The position numbers were made by a program, and so were the translations under genes. DNA of 64,000 nt from Ruminococcus sp. GTDB lineage: Bacteria > Bacillota > Clostridia > Oscillospirales > Ruminococcaceae. Shown here in pieces: positions 25,778-33,239 of the stretch; position 1 is the first letter of the stretch; the number at the start of each line of letters is the position of its first letter. The stretch spans positions 24,463 to 88,462 of the forward strand of contig JAISIC010000009.1 of NCBI GenBank assembly GCA_031262225.1, in the 5' to 3' direction. A model generated the notes under the pieces. It saw only the letters and a program-made list of their open reading frames with translations. It did no database searches and was not told the origin of the DNA.

Positions 25778-26080
25778 CTATTCAATAGTCAAAATATCAT
25801 TAAAGCCTGTCATGCTGAAAACTTCCATAACCTCGTCAACAACATTTTTGATGATGAAACTCTTCATGCGTTTTTTGGATTCTTTTTGAGCCGCAAGAAG
25901 TGTTCGTAAGCCTGCACTTGAAACATAGTTTACAGCCGCAAGGTTGAGGGTAACTTGGTCCGCATCACCCGCAAATTCAGGCATAAGTGCGGCTGTAAGA
26001 TCGGGTGCTGTGACGGTGTCAATACGTCCCAAAACTGTGAGTTCAACGCCCTTGTCGTAAGGTTTTCTTTCGATAGTCAT
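25778..26080 (-). CDS. STAS-domain anti-anti-sigma factor-like protein
   Basis: 100 aa, a full single STAS domain like SpoIIAA/RsbV. In partner switching such a protein is phosphorylated by an RsbW-type kinase and dephosphorylated by a SpoIIE/RsbU-type phosphatase, and the unphosphorylated form captures the kinase. The expected phospho-site is in NYVSSAGLRTL (S54/S55). GGAG precedes the ATG. Kinase (31541) and phosphatase (26732) candidates are encoded in the same operon, which makes it the likely hub protein of this module. Confidence 0.9.
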   Translation of the reverse strand: MTIERKPYDKGVELTVLGRIDTVTAPDLTAALMPEFAGDADQVTLNLAAVNYVSSAGLRTLLAAQKESKKRMKSFIIKNVVDEVMEVFSMTGFNDILTIE

Positions 26081-26109
26081 AATTTTCTCCTAAAACTATA
26101 TTTTTTTAC

Positions 26110-26703
26110 TTAAAATGTTTTAATAACGGTCATAACAACCGAGCCGCTTTTCACCGACATTTTGCAATCGTCGGCAAGGTTTACGATAATGCTTCGCTCA
26201 AGTCCGTCATCGGGCTGTGAGGGCTTTTTTGTATCGCGGGTGCTGTCAAGATATGCTTTCATCGACCATTCTTCAAAACCGTTTACCATCGCCATCCCCG
26301 AACCCATATCCATTCCCGAATAGCTCATTATCGCGGCGGGGTTGTCGTTCAGGTTTATCGACCAGTTCACAATCATATCGCCGATTTTCCCCAAGAGTCC
26401 CTTGCCGTATGCAGAGTTTTTCCCGCCTGTCGTTTTGAGGAGATTATCTCTGTCCTTGCTTTTGATAATTGCATCGACTTGGGCTGTCAGTTCAAATCTT
26501 TTATCGAAGTTTTCCGCCCAGATTACTGCGTCAAATTCAGGCAGAATGGATTTAACCATCCCCACCATCTCTTCTGAGAGCAGTGCCAAAAGCCTTGCGT
26601 TTTGAGGCGAAAGCTTGCAAAACTCCCCGTATTCCTCCATCCGAAGCGGAATATATCCGCTGTCGGCAGATCTGTCTGAAAACTTGAACTTATCGGAAAC
26701 CAT
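26110..26703 (-). CDS. Unknown protein, possibly a degenerate HATPase-fold partner
   Basis: 197 aa, no confident family. The stretch LLALLSEEMVGMVKSIL resembles the N-box helix of anti-sigma kinases (LA.AAEEI..N), but the Asn is missing. The middle is polar with a Gly/Met run (MSYSGMDMGSGMAMVNG) and the end is a clean beta hairpin (MSVKSGSVVMTVIKTF). A good AAAAGGAG site precedes the ATG; 29 nt separate it from the STAS gene. It may be an adaptor or a regulatory pseudo-kinase in the module. This reading is weak and rests on the helix pattern and gene position. Confidence 0.5.
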   Translation of the reverse strand: MVSDKFKFSDRSADSGYIPLRMEEYGEFCKLSPQNARLLALLSEEMVGMVKSILPEFDAVIWAENFDKRFELTAQVDAIIKSKDRDNLLKTTGGKNSAYGKGLLGKIGDMIVNWSINLNDNPAAIMSYSGMDMGSGMAMVNGFEEWSMKAYLDSTRDTKKPSQPDDGLERSIIVNLADDCKMSVKSGSVVMTVIKTF

Positions 26704-26731
26704 TTTTATATTCTCCTTTTATATAGTGATT

Positions 26732-28858
26732 TTAGTCATTATATTTCATTATTAACATTGTAATATCATCTGCCTGTTCGGCACCGTTTGCAAATAAAAC
26801 TATGTCGTTTCTGACCGCTTCGATAATATCGTTTATATCCTCGGTAAAAATCTCGTTATTCAGTGTTTTGATAAGCCGCTTTTCGCCGTATAGGTCCTCA
26901 ACCTGATCGGTCGCTTCGGTAACACCGTCGGTATACATATAAACCATGTCGCCCTTATTAAGGGTTATGCTCTGCGGCTTGTAGTTTATATCCTCCATGC
27001 CGGCAAGCACAAACCCGGGCCGGCAGGGCAGAAATTCCCAAGATGAATCAACACGCTTTATGACAGGGGGATTGTGTCCCGCGTTCACGTAGGTAAATAC
27101 ACCCGTCTCCACATCAAGATAACCCATAAAACAGGTTACGAACATTCCGCCTTCGTTGCTTTCGCAGAGGATATTGTTGACTTCATTAAAAACCTGTTCG
27201 GGGGTTTTATTCATCTGTGCGTTATTTTTAAGAAGCGTCTTCGCGATAACCATGAAGAGTGCGGCGGGCACGCCTTTTCCCGATACATCGGCGATGACAA
27301 CGGCAAGAGTTTTCTCGTCCGCAAGGAAGAAATCATAGAAATCGCCGCCGACTTCCTTTGCAGGTTCCATGCTGCCGAAAAGATCAAACTCGGTACGGTC
27401 GGGGTAGGGGGGGAAGATATGCGGAAGCATTGAAGCCTGAATATGCGTTGCGACATTAAGTTCGGTTGCAATCCTCTCCTTGTCAGCCGTAACCTTCTCA
27501 AAATCCCCGATATAAACTTTGAGTTCATCGGTCATTATGTTAAATGCGTGGGCAAGTTCCTCAAGTTCATCGCCTGTCATGAGCGTTATTGTGTAGTCAA
27601 GATTACCCTTGCCTATTTCTATTGCCTCTTCGGTGAGGAGCGAAATGGGTTTTGATATCGTCGTTGAAAAACGAAGCGAAAGAATAACGGCAAGGATCAA
27701 GACAAGCAGAATCGAGATAACAACAGCCGTTACCGCTGTTGACATAAAACTGTTGACAGCCGTTTCACTGTCGGAAATAAGCCCGTCAATATCTTCTCTC
27801 ATGAAGGTTACAGGTGCTGTGACTTCGGCGTTCGGCATAACCACGCCGATTGACCAGCCGGTTCTTGACAGCGGAGCATATGCAATGAACACATCGTCGC
27901 CGTCCATCATAAGCTTTTTAATACCGCTTTGTGCGGATATCATCGCCTCTGCAAGTGCCTGTAGGTCTGCATTTGAGTTATGTAAATAGTTCTCGCCGAT
28001 AAGGGCTCCCGAGGCATCGGTTATGAGTTCGTTTTTCGGCGTTATGACAACCTCGCCGCGGGTATTAAGAAGAAACGCATACCCGTTTTCGCCGATCTTT
28101 GCGGTGTTTACTATCTCGGATATCTTCTCCATAGTTGCACCTGTCCCCGCAACGGCTTTCAGACTACCGTCCGGTCCGTATATAGGCATGGCACACGATA
28201 TTGAAGCACCTCTCCCCGAGGCATCGGCGAAAATATCAGTCCAGAAAAGACCTGCGTTTTCTTTTGCTCCGATATACCAGCTCCGGGTTCGGGCATCGTA
28301 ATCTTTGCGGTTGGGCACCGAAGCGGTGGTATCGACAGTTTCAAAGAAGCCGCTCTCTGTCCCGATATAGCTTGCAGTGACATTTATCCCGGTGACAAGA
28401 TATTCATCAAGGACATCCGAAGCGTTGCCAAGGAGCGAGAGCTCGGGCAGAATATCATCATATTCCACGCCCTCCGCAGTTCTTATATGCGGAATCGTGG
28501 TACCCTCTTCCCCCGGTTGCAGATAGTTCAAAGGGCGTGCAGCATAGTTTTCGGGATTGGCGTAAAGCTTTTCTGTATATGCCGCAACAATTCGGGTATG
28601 GTTTTCAATCTGCAAAAGCTTTCCGTCAACCGACTCCGCAATCGCAGAAGCACGGGCGGTGAGGTCGCTTTCAATCTGTGCCGTGAGGGCAGCCGCACTG
28701 TCGTTTGAAGCGGTTGTCCCAAGCTCGTTGTTGGTTGAAAGTGCGTTATCTTTCATGCCGTTAAGGAGCGCCACAGATGCCGCCGAAAGCCCTATAAGCG
28801 GTATTAAGGCGGTTGCAAGGATGACGGCAAGGATTTTTGATCTGATTTTTTTAAACAT
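26732..28858 (-). CDS. dCache-HAMP-SpoIIE phosphatase (membrane receptor phosphatase)
   Basis: 708-aa receptor from the ATG at 28858 (GGAG upstream; an in-frame ATG at 28894 lies inside the GNAT gene and lacks a ribosome site). TM1 about 8-30, extracellular double-Cache sensor about 45-345 (motifs YDARTRSWYIGAKE, WTDIFAD, GYAFLLNTRGEVVITPK), TM2 about 365-390, HAMP about 390-445, PP2C/SpoIIE catalytic domain about 475-705 with ADVSGKGVPAALFM, YVNAGHNPP and YMYTDGVTEA; metal-binding Asp residues are kept. It would remove phosphate from the STAS protein in response to a small external ligand. It overlaps the GNAT gene by 8 nt. A paralogue of its sensor half is encoded at 35691. Confidence 0.93.
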   Translation of the reverse strand: MFKKIRSKILAVILATALIPLIGLSAASVALLNGMKDNALSTNNELGTTASNDSAAALTAQIESDLTARASAIAESVDGKLLQIENHTRIVAAYTEKLYANPENYAARPLNYLQPGEEGTTIPHIRTAEGVEYDDILPELSLLGNASDVLDEYLVTGINVTASYIGTESGFFETVDTTASVPNRKDYDARTRSWYIGAKENAGLFWTDIFADASGRGASISCAMPIYGPDGSLKAVAGTGATMEKISEIVNTAKIGENGYAFLLNTRGEVVITPKNELITDASGALIGENYLHNSNADLQALAEAMISAQSGIKKLMMDGDDVFIAYAPLSRTGWSIGVVMPNAEVTAPVTFMREDIDGLISDSETAVNSFMSTAVTAVVISILLVLILAVILSLRFSTTISKPISLLTEEAIEIGKGNLDYTITLMTGDELEELAHAFNIMTDELKVYIGDFEKVTADKERIATELNVATHIQASMLPHIFPPYPDRTEFDLFGSMEPAKEVGGDFYDFFLADEKTLAVVIADVSGKGVPAALFMVIAKTLLKNNAQMNKTPEQVFNEVNNILCESNEGGMFVTCFMGYLDVETGVFTYVNAGHNPPVIKRVDSSWEFLPCRPGFVLAGMEDINYKPQSITLNKGDMVYMYTDGVTEATDQVEDLYGEKRLIKTLNNEIFTEDINDIIEAVRNDIVLFANGAEQADDITMLIMKYND

Positions 28859-29762
28859 TTCCCATACTCCGTATTTTTTCTTTGAGGTCATCAAACTCAG
28901 TCAGAGTTACCGTTTTATCAAGCGATTTTTTTATATCGCCTTTGTGCATTATGATATATTCAGCCTGTTTTTGAAGCGGCTTTATCCCTGTGAAATACCA
29001 GCCGCCTTTAATGAGTTCGAGAAATTTCTCGGGGCATTTTCTGTCTGTCATGTCAAGGTACAGGTTTGCGGCATATCCGTCCTCTTCATATAAAGAGCCG
29101 AAAACTTCTGTATATGCGTTTTCCGGGTAGGTGACAATCTCACCCTTTTGCGGTGCGGTCTCTTCATCGCCGATTTTTACATTAAGTCTGTCGTATATAC
29201 TTTTCACGAAATCTTCTATCATGGGCGGAATAAAAAGCCTTGCTGTAACTGTTTTTTGCAGCGGCTTCACCATGAAGATATGGTGCCGTCTTTCGGGCAG
29301 GGTTTCAGACTTTACATTCAAAGCTTGTCTGTCAAACAAAAATCGGTCAAGGGCAAGTCCTGTCGGGATGAAACCGTTTTCAAATTCGCGGTTTTGCTCG
29401 ATAAGCCCGGTTGTTAAGATACTATAGAAAACAGACGAGGCAGAAATTTCATTAAACGCTTCACGCATAAAGTCCATCAGCTTCGCAGCGATACCCTGAC
29501 GGCGATATTCTGGAAGCACCGAAAGGGTGCAGCCCTCATAAGTTTCGTGAAAATGCAGATGCTTTTTTAGGCAGACAATCCCGACATCAATGTCGTCACA
29601 TACAGCAATCCAAAACCTGTAGTTTCCCGACGATATGCCGTCTTGGAGCTTTTCCTCGTCATAAAGCGTTCGGTCATAATTAAGGTTACCGTATTGCCTC
29701 CCCACAAGCCGCATTATCCGATACGAGTCTTCGGGTTTTGCACTGACTATAGTTACTGCCAA
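28851..29762 (-). CDS. GNAT-family acetyltransferase with a C-terminal extra domain
   Basis: 303 aa. The first ~150 residues form a GNAT fold with the acetyl-CoA loop LPEYRRQGIAAKLM. The second half (about 160-303) has the pattern of a second, degenerate GNAT-like domain (LYLDMTDRKCPEKFLELIKGGWYFTGIKPLQ) without an acetyl-CoA loop. It starts at a TTG (29762) with GGAG 7 nt upstream, 1 nt after the MATE gene's stop, and ends inside the phosphatase start. Its acceptor is unknown; one idea is modification of a transported compound or of a partner protein. Confidence 0.8.
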   Translation of the reverse strand: MAVTIVSAKPEDSYRIMRLVGRQYGNLNYDRTLYDEEKLQDGISSGNYRFWIAVCDDIDVGIVCLKKHLHFHETYEGCTLSVLPEYRRQGIAAKLMDFMREAFNEISASSVFYSILTTGLIEQNREFENGFIPTGLALDRFLFDRQALNVKSETLPERRHHIFMVKPLQKTVTARLFIPPMIEDFVKSIYDRLNVKIGDEETAPQKGEIVTYPENAYTEVFGSLYEEDGYAANLYLDMTDRKCPEKFLELIKGGWYFTGIKPLQKQAEYIIMHKGDIKKSLDKTVTLTEFDDLKEKIRSMGNV

Positions 29763-29763
29763 G

Positions 29764-31539
29764 TTATATCTCCAATAAAAGGTTATTAACCCCGAGTGTT
29801 CTGCTGTAGGCGGCGTCGGAAGTGAGCTTTAAGAGCATATTCATGCCGAAAGCGTCGGAATCGTCATCGTCAAAGTGCGAGTAACTGTATTTTATAAGAT
29901 TAAAGTCTTTTCCTCCGTATCGCACGCGAAGAAACATCTTTTCATCATTTTTATTATGAAAAATCCGAAAGTCGATATATTCCTTTTCGCTTGATTTAGA
30001 ATAGGCGTGACCTCTGACAAGCATAACTATCTCTTCCACAGCCATGGAAATTCGCATTATTTTTTTCGGGGGAAATTCGTTTTCTTCTAAAAACTCAGTA
30101 ATCCTTTCGGAAGCTGTAACCGCAGATTCGTCGGTTGCCGTAACCGAGAAATTTTTTGATATTATGTTTTTGATCTTATCACCGTCAAGGAGCAAAAGTC
30201 TTGAAAGCTGCGGATTTTTTCTTCGTTTGACATATGCATAAATGAATATGGAGACAAGGGCGAAAGCTTCTGCAAGAAAATATCCTATCCAAATCCCGAT
30301 GCCGTTTGCAGTGACTATACAGATGAAAAACGCTGGGACAAGCATAAAAAGTGAAAGTCGAAGCGACACAATGACAATCGCGGGGAGGTTTCGCCCGGTC
30401 GCCGAAAAAAAATTGCTGAAGATATTATTGCAGAGGAACAGATTAGCGTAGCACCCTGCACATATACAGGCAAATGTTGAAGCAGTTGTGTCCTTCATGC
30501 CGAACAGGGCACCGATATCGCCCGAAAAGATAATAATTATCGCGGCAAAAATCCCTACAATAATATTTCCGATGATAAAAATATTTTTAACCGCTAGTTT
30601 CACCGTCTTGTAGTCGCGGTCAGAGTATGCGATGCCGGCGATTTGAAGTGTCGATTGGGATATTCCGAACACGAAGGCATTGATAATCCCCATGACAGAA
30701 CCCAGCACCGCAACGGCGGAGAGCATAACCGACGAATCTCCCGGCAGAATATAAAGGATTATCAAATTCACACAGAGAGAGAGCACGGCACGGAGGATAT
30801 TGTTGAGTGCGGAGGGCAGTCCGGAAACAAGGGCAGTCATTCCTTTTATTATATAAAATCCCGGTTTTATGATTTTAACGCCGGAATCCGCTTTGACAAA
30901 AGCAATCTGACCGTATATGAAAGCCGCCGCATAGGAAAGCGAAGCGGCAAGGGCAACGCCGGGAACGCCCATCGAAAATATATTGATGAAGAGGAGAGCT
31001 CCGCCGATACCTACTGCACTCATGATAAGGAGCATTGCCATCGCTTTTGACGGGTGACCGATTACCTTCAAAAAGTTCATCGGCAGATATACCCCGATCA
31101 TAAACACGCCGCCGGCAAGTTCTGCACGCAGAAAACCTGCAACCATTTCAAGCTGACCGGCATCAGCACCGAGCATTAAGGCAATATCACGGGAAAAGAT
31201 AATGCCGAAAACCGAGATTAAAAGCCCGACGAAGATTACGCTCCAAAAGGAAGCGGAGTAAAACTTGCCTGCGGTGTCGTTGTCACGACCGGCAATCGCA
31301 AAACCCGCATGGATCGCCCCTGCAACGCAGATAAGCGAACCGACCGACATCATCACAAGTTCAATCGGGGAAACAAGGCTTATTATCGCGAGCCCGTCGG
31401 TGCCGAAAATCTGCCCGACGATAATCGTGTTAATGATATTTCCGAGCTTGACCCCGAGCTGTGCCATGATTCCCGGGAAGATATAACGTCCGACGATCTT
31501 TTTGACGAGGGTGTCGTTTGAAATCAGCGTTTCGGTCAT
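29764..31539 (-). CDS. MATE efflux transporter fused to a C-terminal HATPase-like domain
   Basis: 591 aa from the ATG at 31539, 1 nt after the RsbW-like gene's stop. Residues ~10-440 are a MATE transporter with about 12 spans (opening IVGRYIFPGIMAQLGVKLGNIINTIIVGQIFG). The last ~145 residues are not part of MATE proteins: they follow the layout of anti-sigma HATPase domains (MAVEEIVMLVRGHAY in the N-box place, LRVRYGGKDFNL in the G1 place, FGMNMLLKLTSDA in the G2 place). The N-box Asn and G1 Asp are absent, so it probably does not hydrolyse ATP but could still dock a STAS protein. This would tie transport directly to the signalling module. Confidence 0.85.
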   Translation of the reverse strand: MTETLISNDTLVKKIVGRYIFPGIMAQLGVKLGNIINTIIVGQIFGTDGLAIISLVSPIELVMMSVGSLICVAGAIHAGFAIAGRDNDTAGKFYSASFWSVIFVGLLISVFGIIFSRDIALMLGADAGQLEMVAGFLRAELAGGVFMIGVYLPMNFLKVIGHPSKAMAMLLIMSAVGIGGALLFINIFSMGVPGVALAASLSYAAAFIYGQIAFVKADSGVKIIKPGFYIIKGMTALVSGLPSALNNILRAVLSLCVNLIILYILPGDSSVMLSAVAVLGSVMGIINAFVFGISQSTLQIAGIAYSDRDYKTVKLAVKNIFIIGNIIVGIFAAIIIIFSGDIGALFGMKDTTASTFACICAGCYANLFLCNNIFSNFFSATGRNLPAIVIVSLRLSLFMLVPAFFICIVTANGIGIWIGYFLAEAFALVSIFIYAYVKRRKNPQLSRLLLLDGDKIKNIISKNFSVTATDESAVTASERITEFLEENEFPPKKIMRISMAVEEIVMLVRGHAYSKSSEKEYIDFRIFHNKNDEKMFLRVRYGGKDFNLIKYSYSHFDDDDSDAFGMNMLLKLTSDAAYSRTLGVNNLLLEI

Positions 31540-31540
31540 A

Positions 31541-31948
31541 TCACTTCTTCGATTTATAGATCTTAAGGATATTTTTCCCGCCGGCGTGGTCATATTCGAT
31601 TCCGTCGGTGAGCTTTTTTATCATGAAGATTCCCAAACCGCCGATCTCGCGTTCTTCTGCGGATGCGTCGATGTCGGGGTCGTCCTTTGAAAGCGGGTTA
31701 TAGGGGGTGCCTTTGTCCTCAAAGGTTAAAACGAGCTTCTCGTCGTCGCTTTTTGCGGTTATGACCGCTTCGCCGCCGTTTTCATGTGCATATGCATAGT
31801 TTGCAATATTGACAAAAATTTCTTCGGCAGCAATCGCAAGCTGAGTTTGAAGCTTGAAGGGCATATCGGAAGCCGCCTCCTCAACAAAGGAAAGAACTTC
31901 CGGGAGGCTTTCTGTAACGGCTTCAACAGTTATAGATTGGTTTTTCAT
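31541..31948 (-). CDS. RsbW/SpoIIAB-like anti-sigma kinase (HATPase)
   Basis: 135-aa single-domain serine kinase of the GHKL fold. N-box AAEEIFVNIANYAY carries the Mg-binding Asn (N47), G1 box FEDKGTPYNP carries the nucleotide-binding Asp, and the G2 box is IGGLGIFMIKKL. All are intact, so it should be an active kinase, presumably for the STAS protein encoded later in the operon. It is the first gene of the operon, read from the promoter at 31962-31990, with AAGGAG before the ATG. No sigma factor gene is nearby; its sequestered partner is unknown. Confidence 0.9.
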   Translation of the reverse strand: MKNQSITVEAVTESLPEVLSFVEEAASDMPFKLQTQLAIAAEEIFVNIANYAYAHENGGEAVITAKSDDEKLVLTFEDKGTPYNPLSKDDPDIDASAEEREIGGLGIFMIKKLTDGIEYDHAGGKNILKIYKSKK

Positions 31949-31961
31949 TAGCGCTCCTTAT

Positions 31962-31990
31962 ATTTTATCACAATTCATCCGGAAATGCAA
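31962..31990 (-). promoter_or_regulatory. SigA promoter of the partner-switching operon
   Basis: On the minus strand TTGCAT (31990-31985), 17 bp, TAAAAT (31967-31962), with TG one base before the -10. The leader to the ATG at 31948 is very short, about 8-10 nt, and contains the AAGGAG site. Confidence 0.8.
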
Positions 31991-32013
31991 GGATTATTAA
32001 GAATGTATATACG

Positions 32014-33081
32014 TCAAATCATTCCGTGATTAGCTTTCATTTGAAGGATTCGCATAACGCTTTCATTTATTCTCTCTTCGGTGAGCCGTCCGGACTTTAC
32101 AGCGGCGATTATGGCATCCTTTGTTGCTTCGTAATCAAGCGGCATAAGGAGTATATCCACACCCGCTTCAATTGCCTGAATAGAGCCTTCCGTGCCTTTT
32201 TCGGCGACAGCCCCCATTCCCAAAGCATCGGTGATTATAACGCCTTCAAAGTCGAGTTCCTCTCTTAATATTCCGGTTAAGATCGGCTTTGAAAATGTCG
32301 CCGGAACGCCTGCCGGGTCAAGAGCCGGAGCCGTGATGTGGGCAGTCATGATCATATCCGCACCCGCCGCAATGCCTGCCTCAAACGGAATGAAATCAAC
32401 CGCCTCAAAGCTCTCGCGAGACTTATCGGTTATTGACAGCCCCTCGTGTGTGTCGGCAAGGGCTGAACCGTGACCGGGAAAGTGTTTGAGCGTTGTTATT
32501 ATGTTCTTGCTTTCAAGTGCTGTGACAACACCCACAACCTTTATTGCAGTCTTTGCAGGGTCGGTTGAAAATGCTCTGTCGCCGATTGCGGCAGATTCCT
32601 GCCCCACATCTGCAACGGGAGCAAAATCGGTGTTAAAACCGACTTTGGCAAGCACATCGGCAAGTACTGCACCCGTTTCGGTGCCGTCGTCGGTGATCTC
32701 CGCCATGGGGGGCAAAGGTGTCTGACCGAGTTCGGGGTATAGGTCTTTAAGGCGGGAAACCCTGCCGCCCTCTTCGTCAACGGCAAGGATCGGGGGTGTT
32801 TTCTTACCCTTCTGTGCCGCCGCAAGCTTGCTCTGTATGCCTTCAAGCGTTTCAATATCTTTTTTGAAATAGACAACACCGCCGAAGGTGATGGTGTCAT
32901 CCTTTATATCAGAAGCAGATATAACCATCATCTGGTATACCTTTTCTTCAAGTGTCATATCTTCAAGGCTCACCTGTACAGGTTCTTTACCAGGGTTTGC
33001 AACATGGAAATTCAATATAATTGCTATCCCGCCGATTATTAAAACAAGAACTATCAAGAGAACGATGTTAATCTTTTTCAC
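32014..33081 (-). CDS. GH3 beta-N-acetylhexosaminidase, NagZ-like, membrane anchored
   Basis: 355 aa. It starts at a GTG (33081) with GAGGT upstream; an N-terminal span (INIVLLIVLVLIIGGIAIIL) tethers it outside the membrane. The single GH3 barrel has the NagZ hallmark KHFPGHGSALADTHEGLS (His/Asp loop that supplies the catalytic acid) and the nucleophile Asp in IITDALGMGAV. Such enzymes release N-acetylglucosamine from peptidoglycan or chitin fragments. It lacks the second GH3 domain of beta-glucosidases, so cell-wall recycling is the best assignment. It is transcribed divergently from the M13 peptidase. Confidence 0.92.
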   Translation of the reverse strand: MKKINIVLLIVLVLIIGGIAIILNFHVANPGKEPVQVSLEDMTLEEKVYQMMVISASDIKDDTITFGGVVYFKKDIETLEGIQSKLAAAQKGKKTPPILAVDEEGGRVSRLKDLYPELGQTPLPPMAEITDDGTETGAVLADVLAKVGFNTDFAPVADVGQESAAIGDRAFSTDPAKTAIKVVGVVTALESKNIITTLKHFPGHGSALADTHEGLSITDKSRESFEAVDFIPFEAGIAAGADMIMTAHITAPALDPAGVPATFSKPILTGILREELDFEGVIITDALGMGAVAEKGTEGSIQAIEAGVDILLMPLDYEATKDAIIAAVKSGRLTEERINESVMRILQMKANHGMI

Positions 33082-33107
33082 AGGCTACCTCAAAATAACT
33101 TTTTTAT

Positions 33108-33136
33108 AGTATACCATGAAAAACGGTATTTGTCAA
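33108..33136 (-). promoter_or_regulatory. SigA promoter of the nagZ-like gene
   Basis: TTGACA (33136-33131), 17 bp, TATACT (33113-33108) on the minus strand. It lies back to back with the M13 gene promoter. Confidence 0.9.
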
Positions 33137-33172
33137 CAGCGAAAAAATTAAGAATTTGTTTATAAATCTTCG

Positions 33173-33201
33173 TTGACAACGCCGAAAAAATATGATAAAA
33201 T
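33173..33201 (+). promoter_or_regulatory. SigA promoter of the M13 peptidase gene
   Basis: TTGACA (33173-33178), 17 bp, TAAAAT (33196-33201), with TG one base upstream of the -10. The leader to the ATG at 33240 is about 32 nt. Confidence 0.88.
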
Positions 33202-33239
33202 TGTGTTAAAAAAATAAGCCAAAAGCAAAGAGGTTAAAA

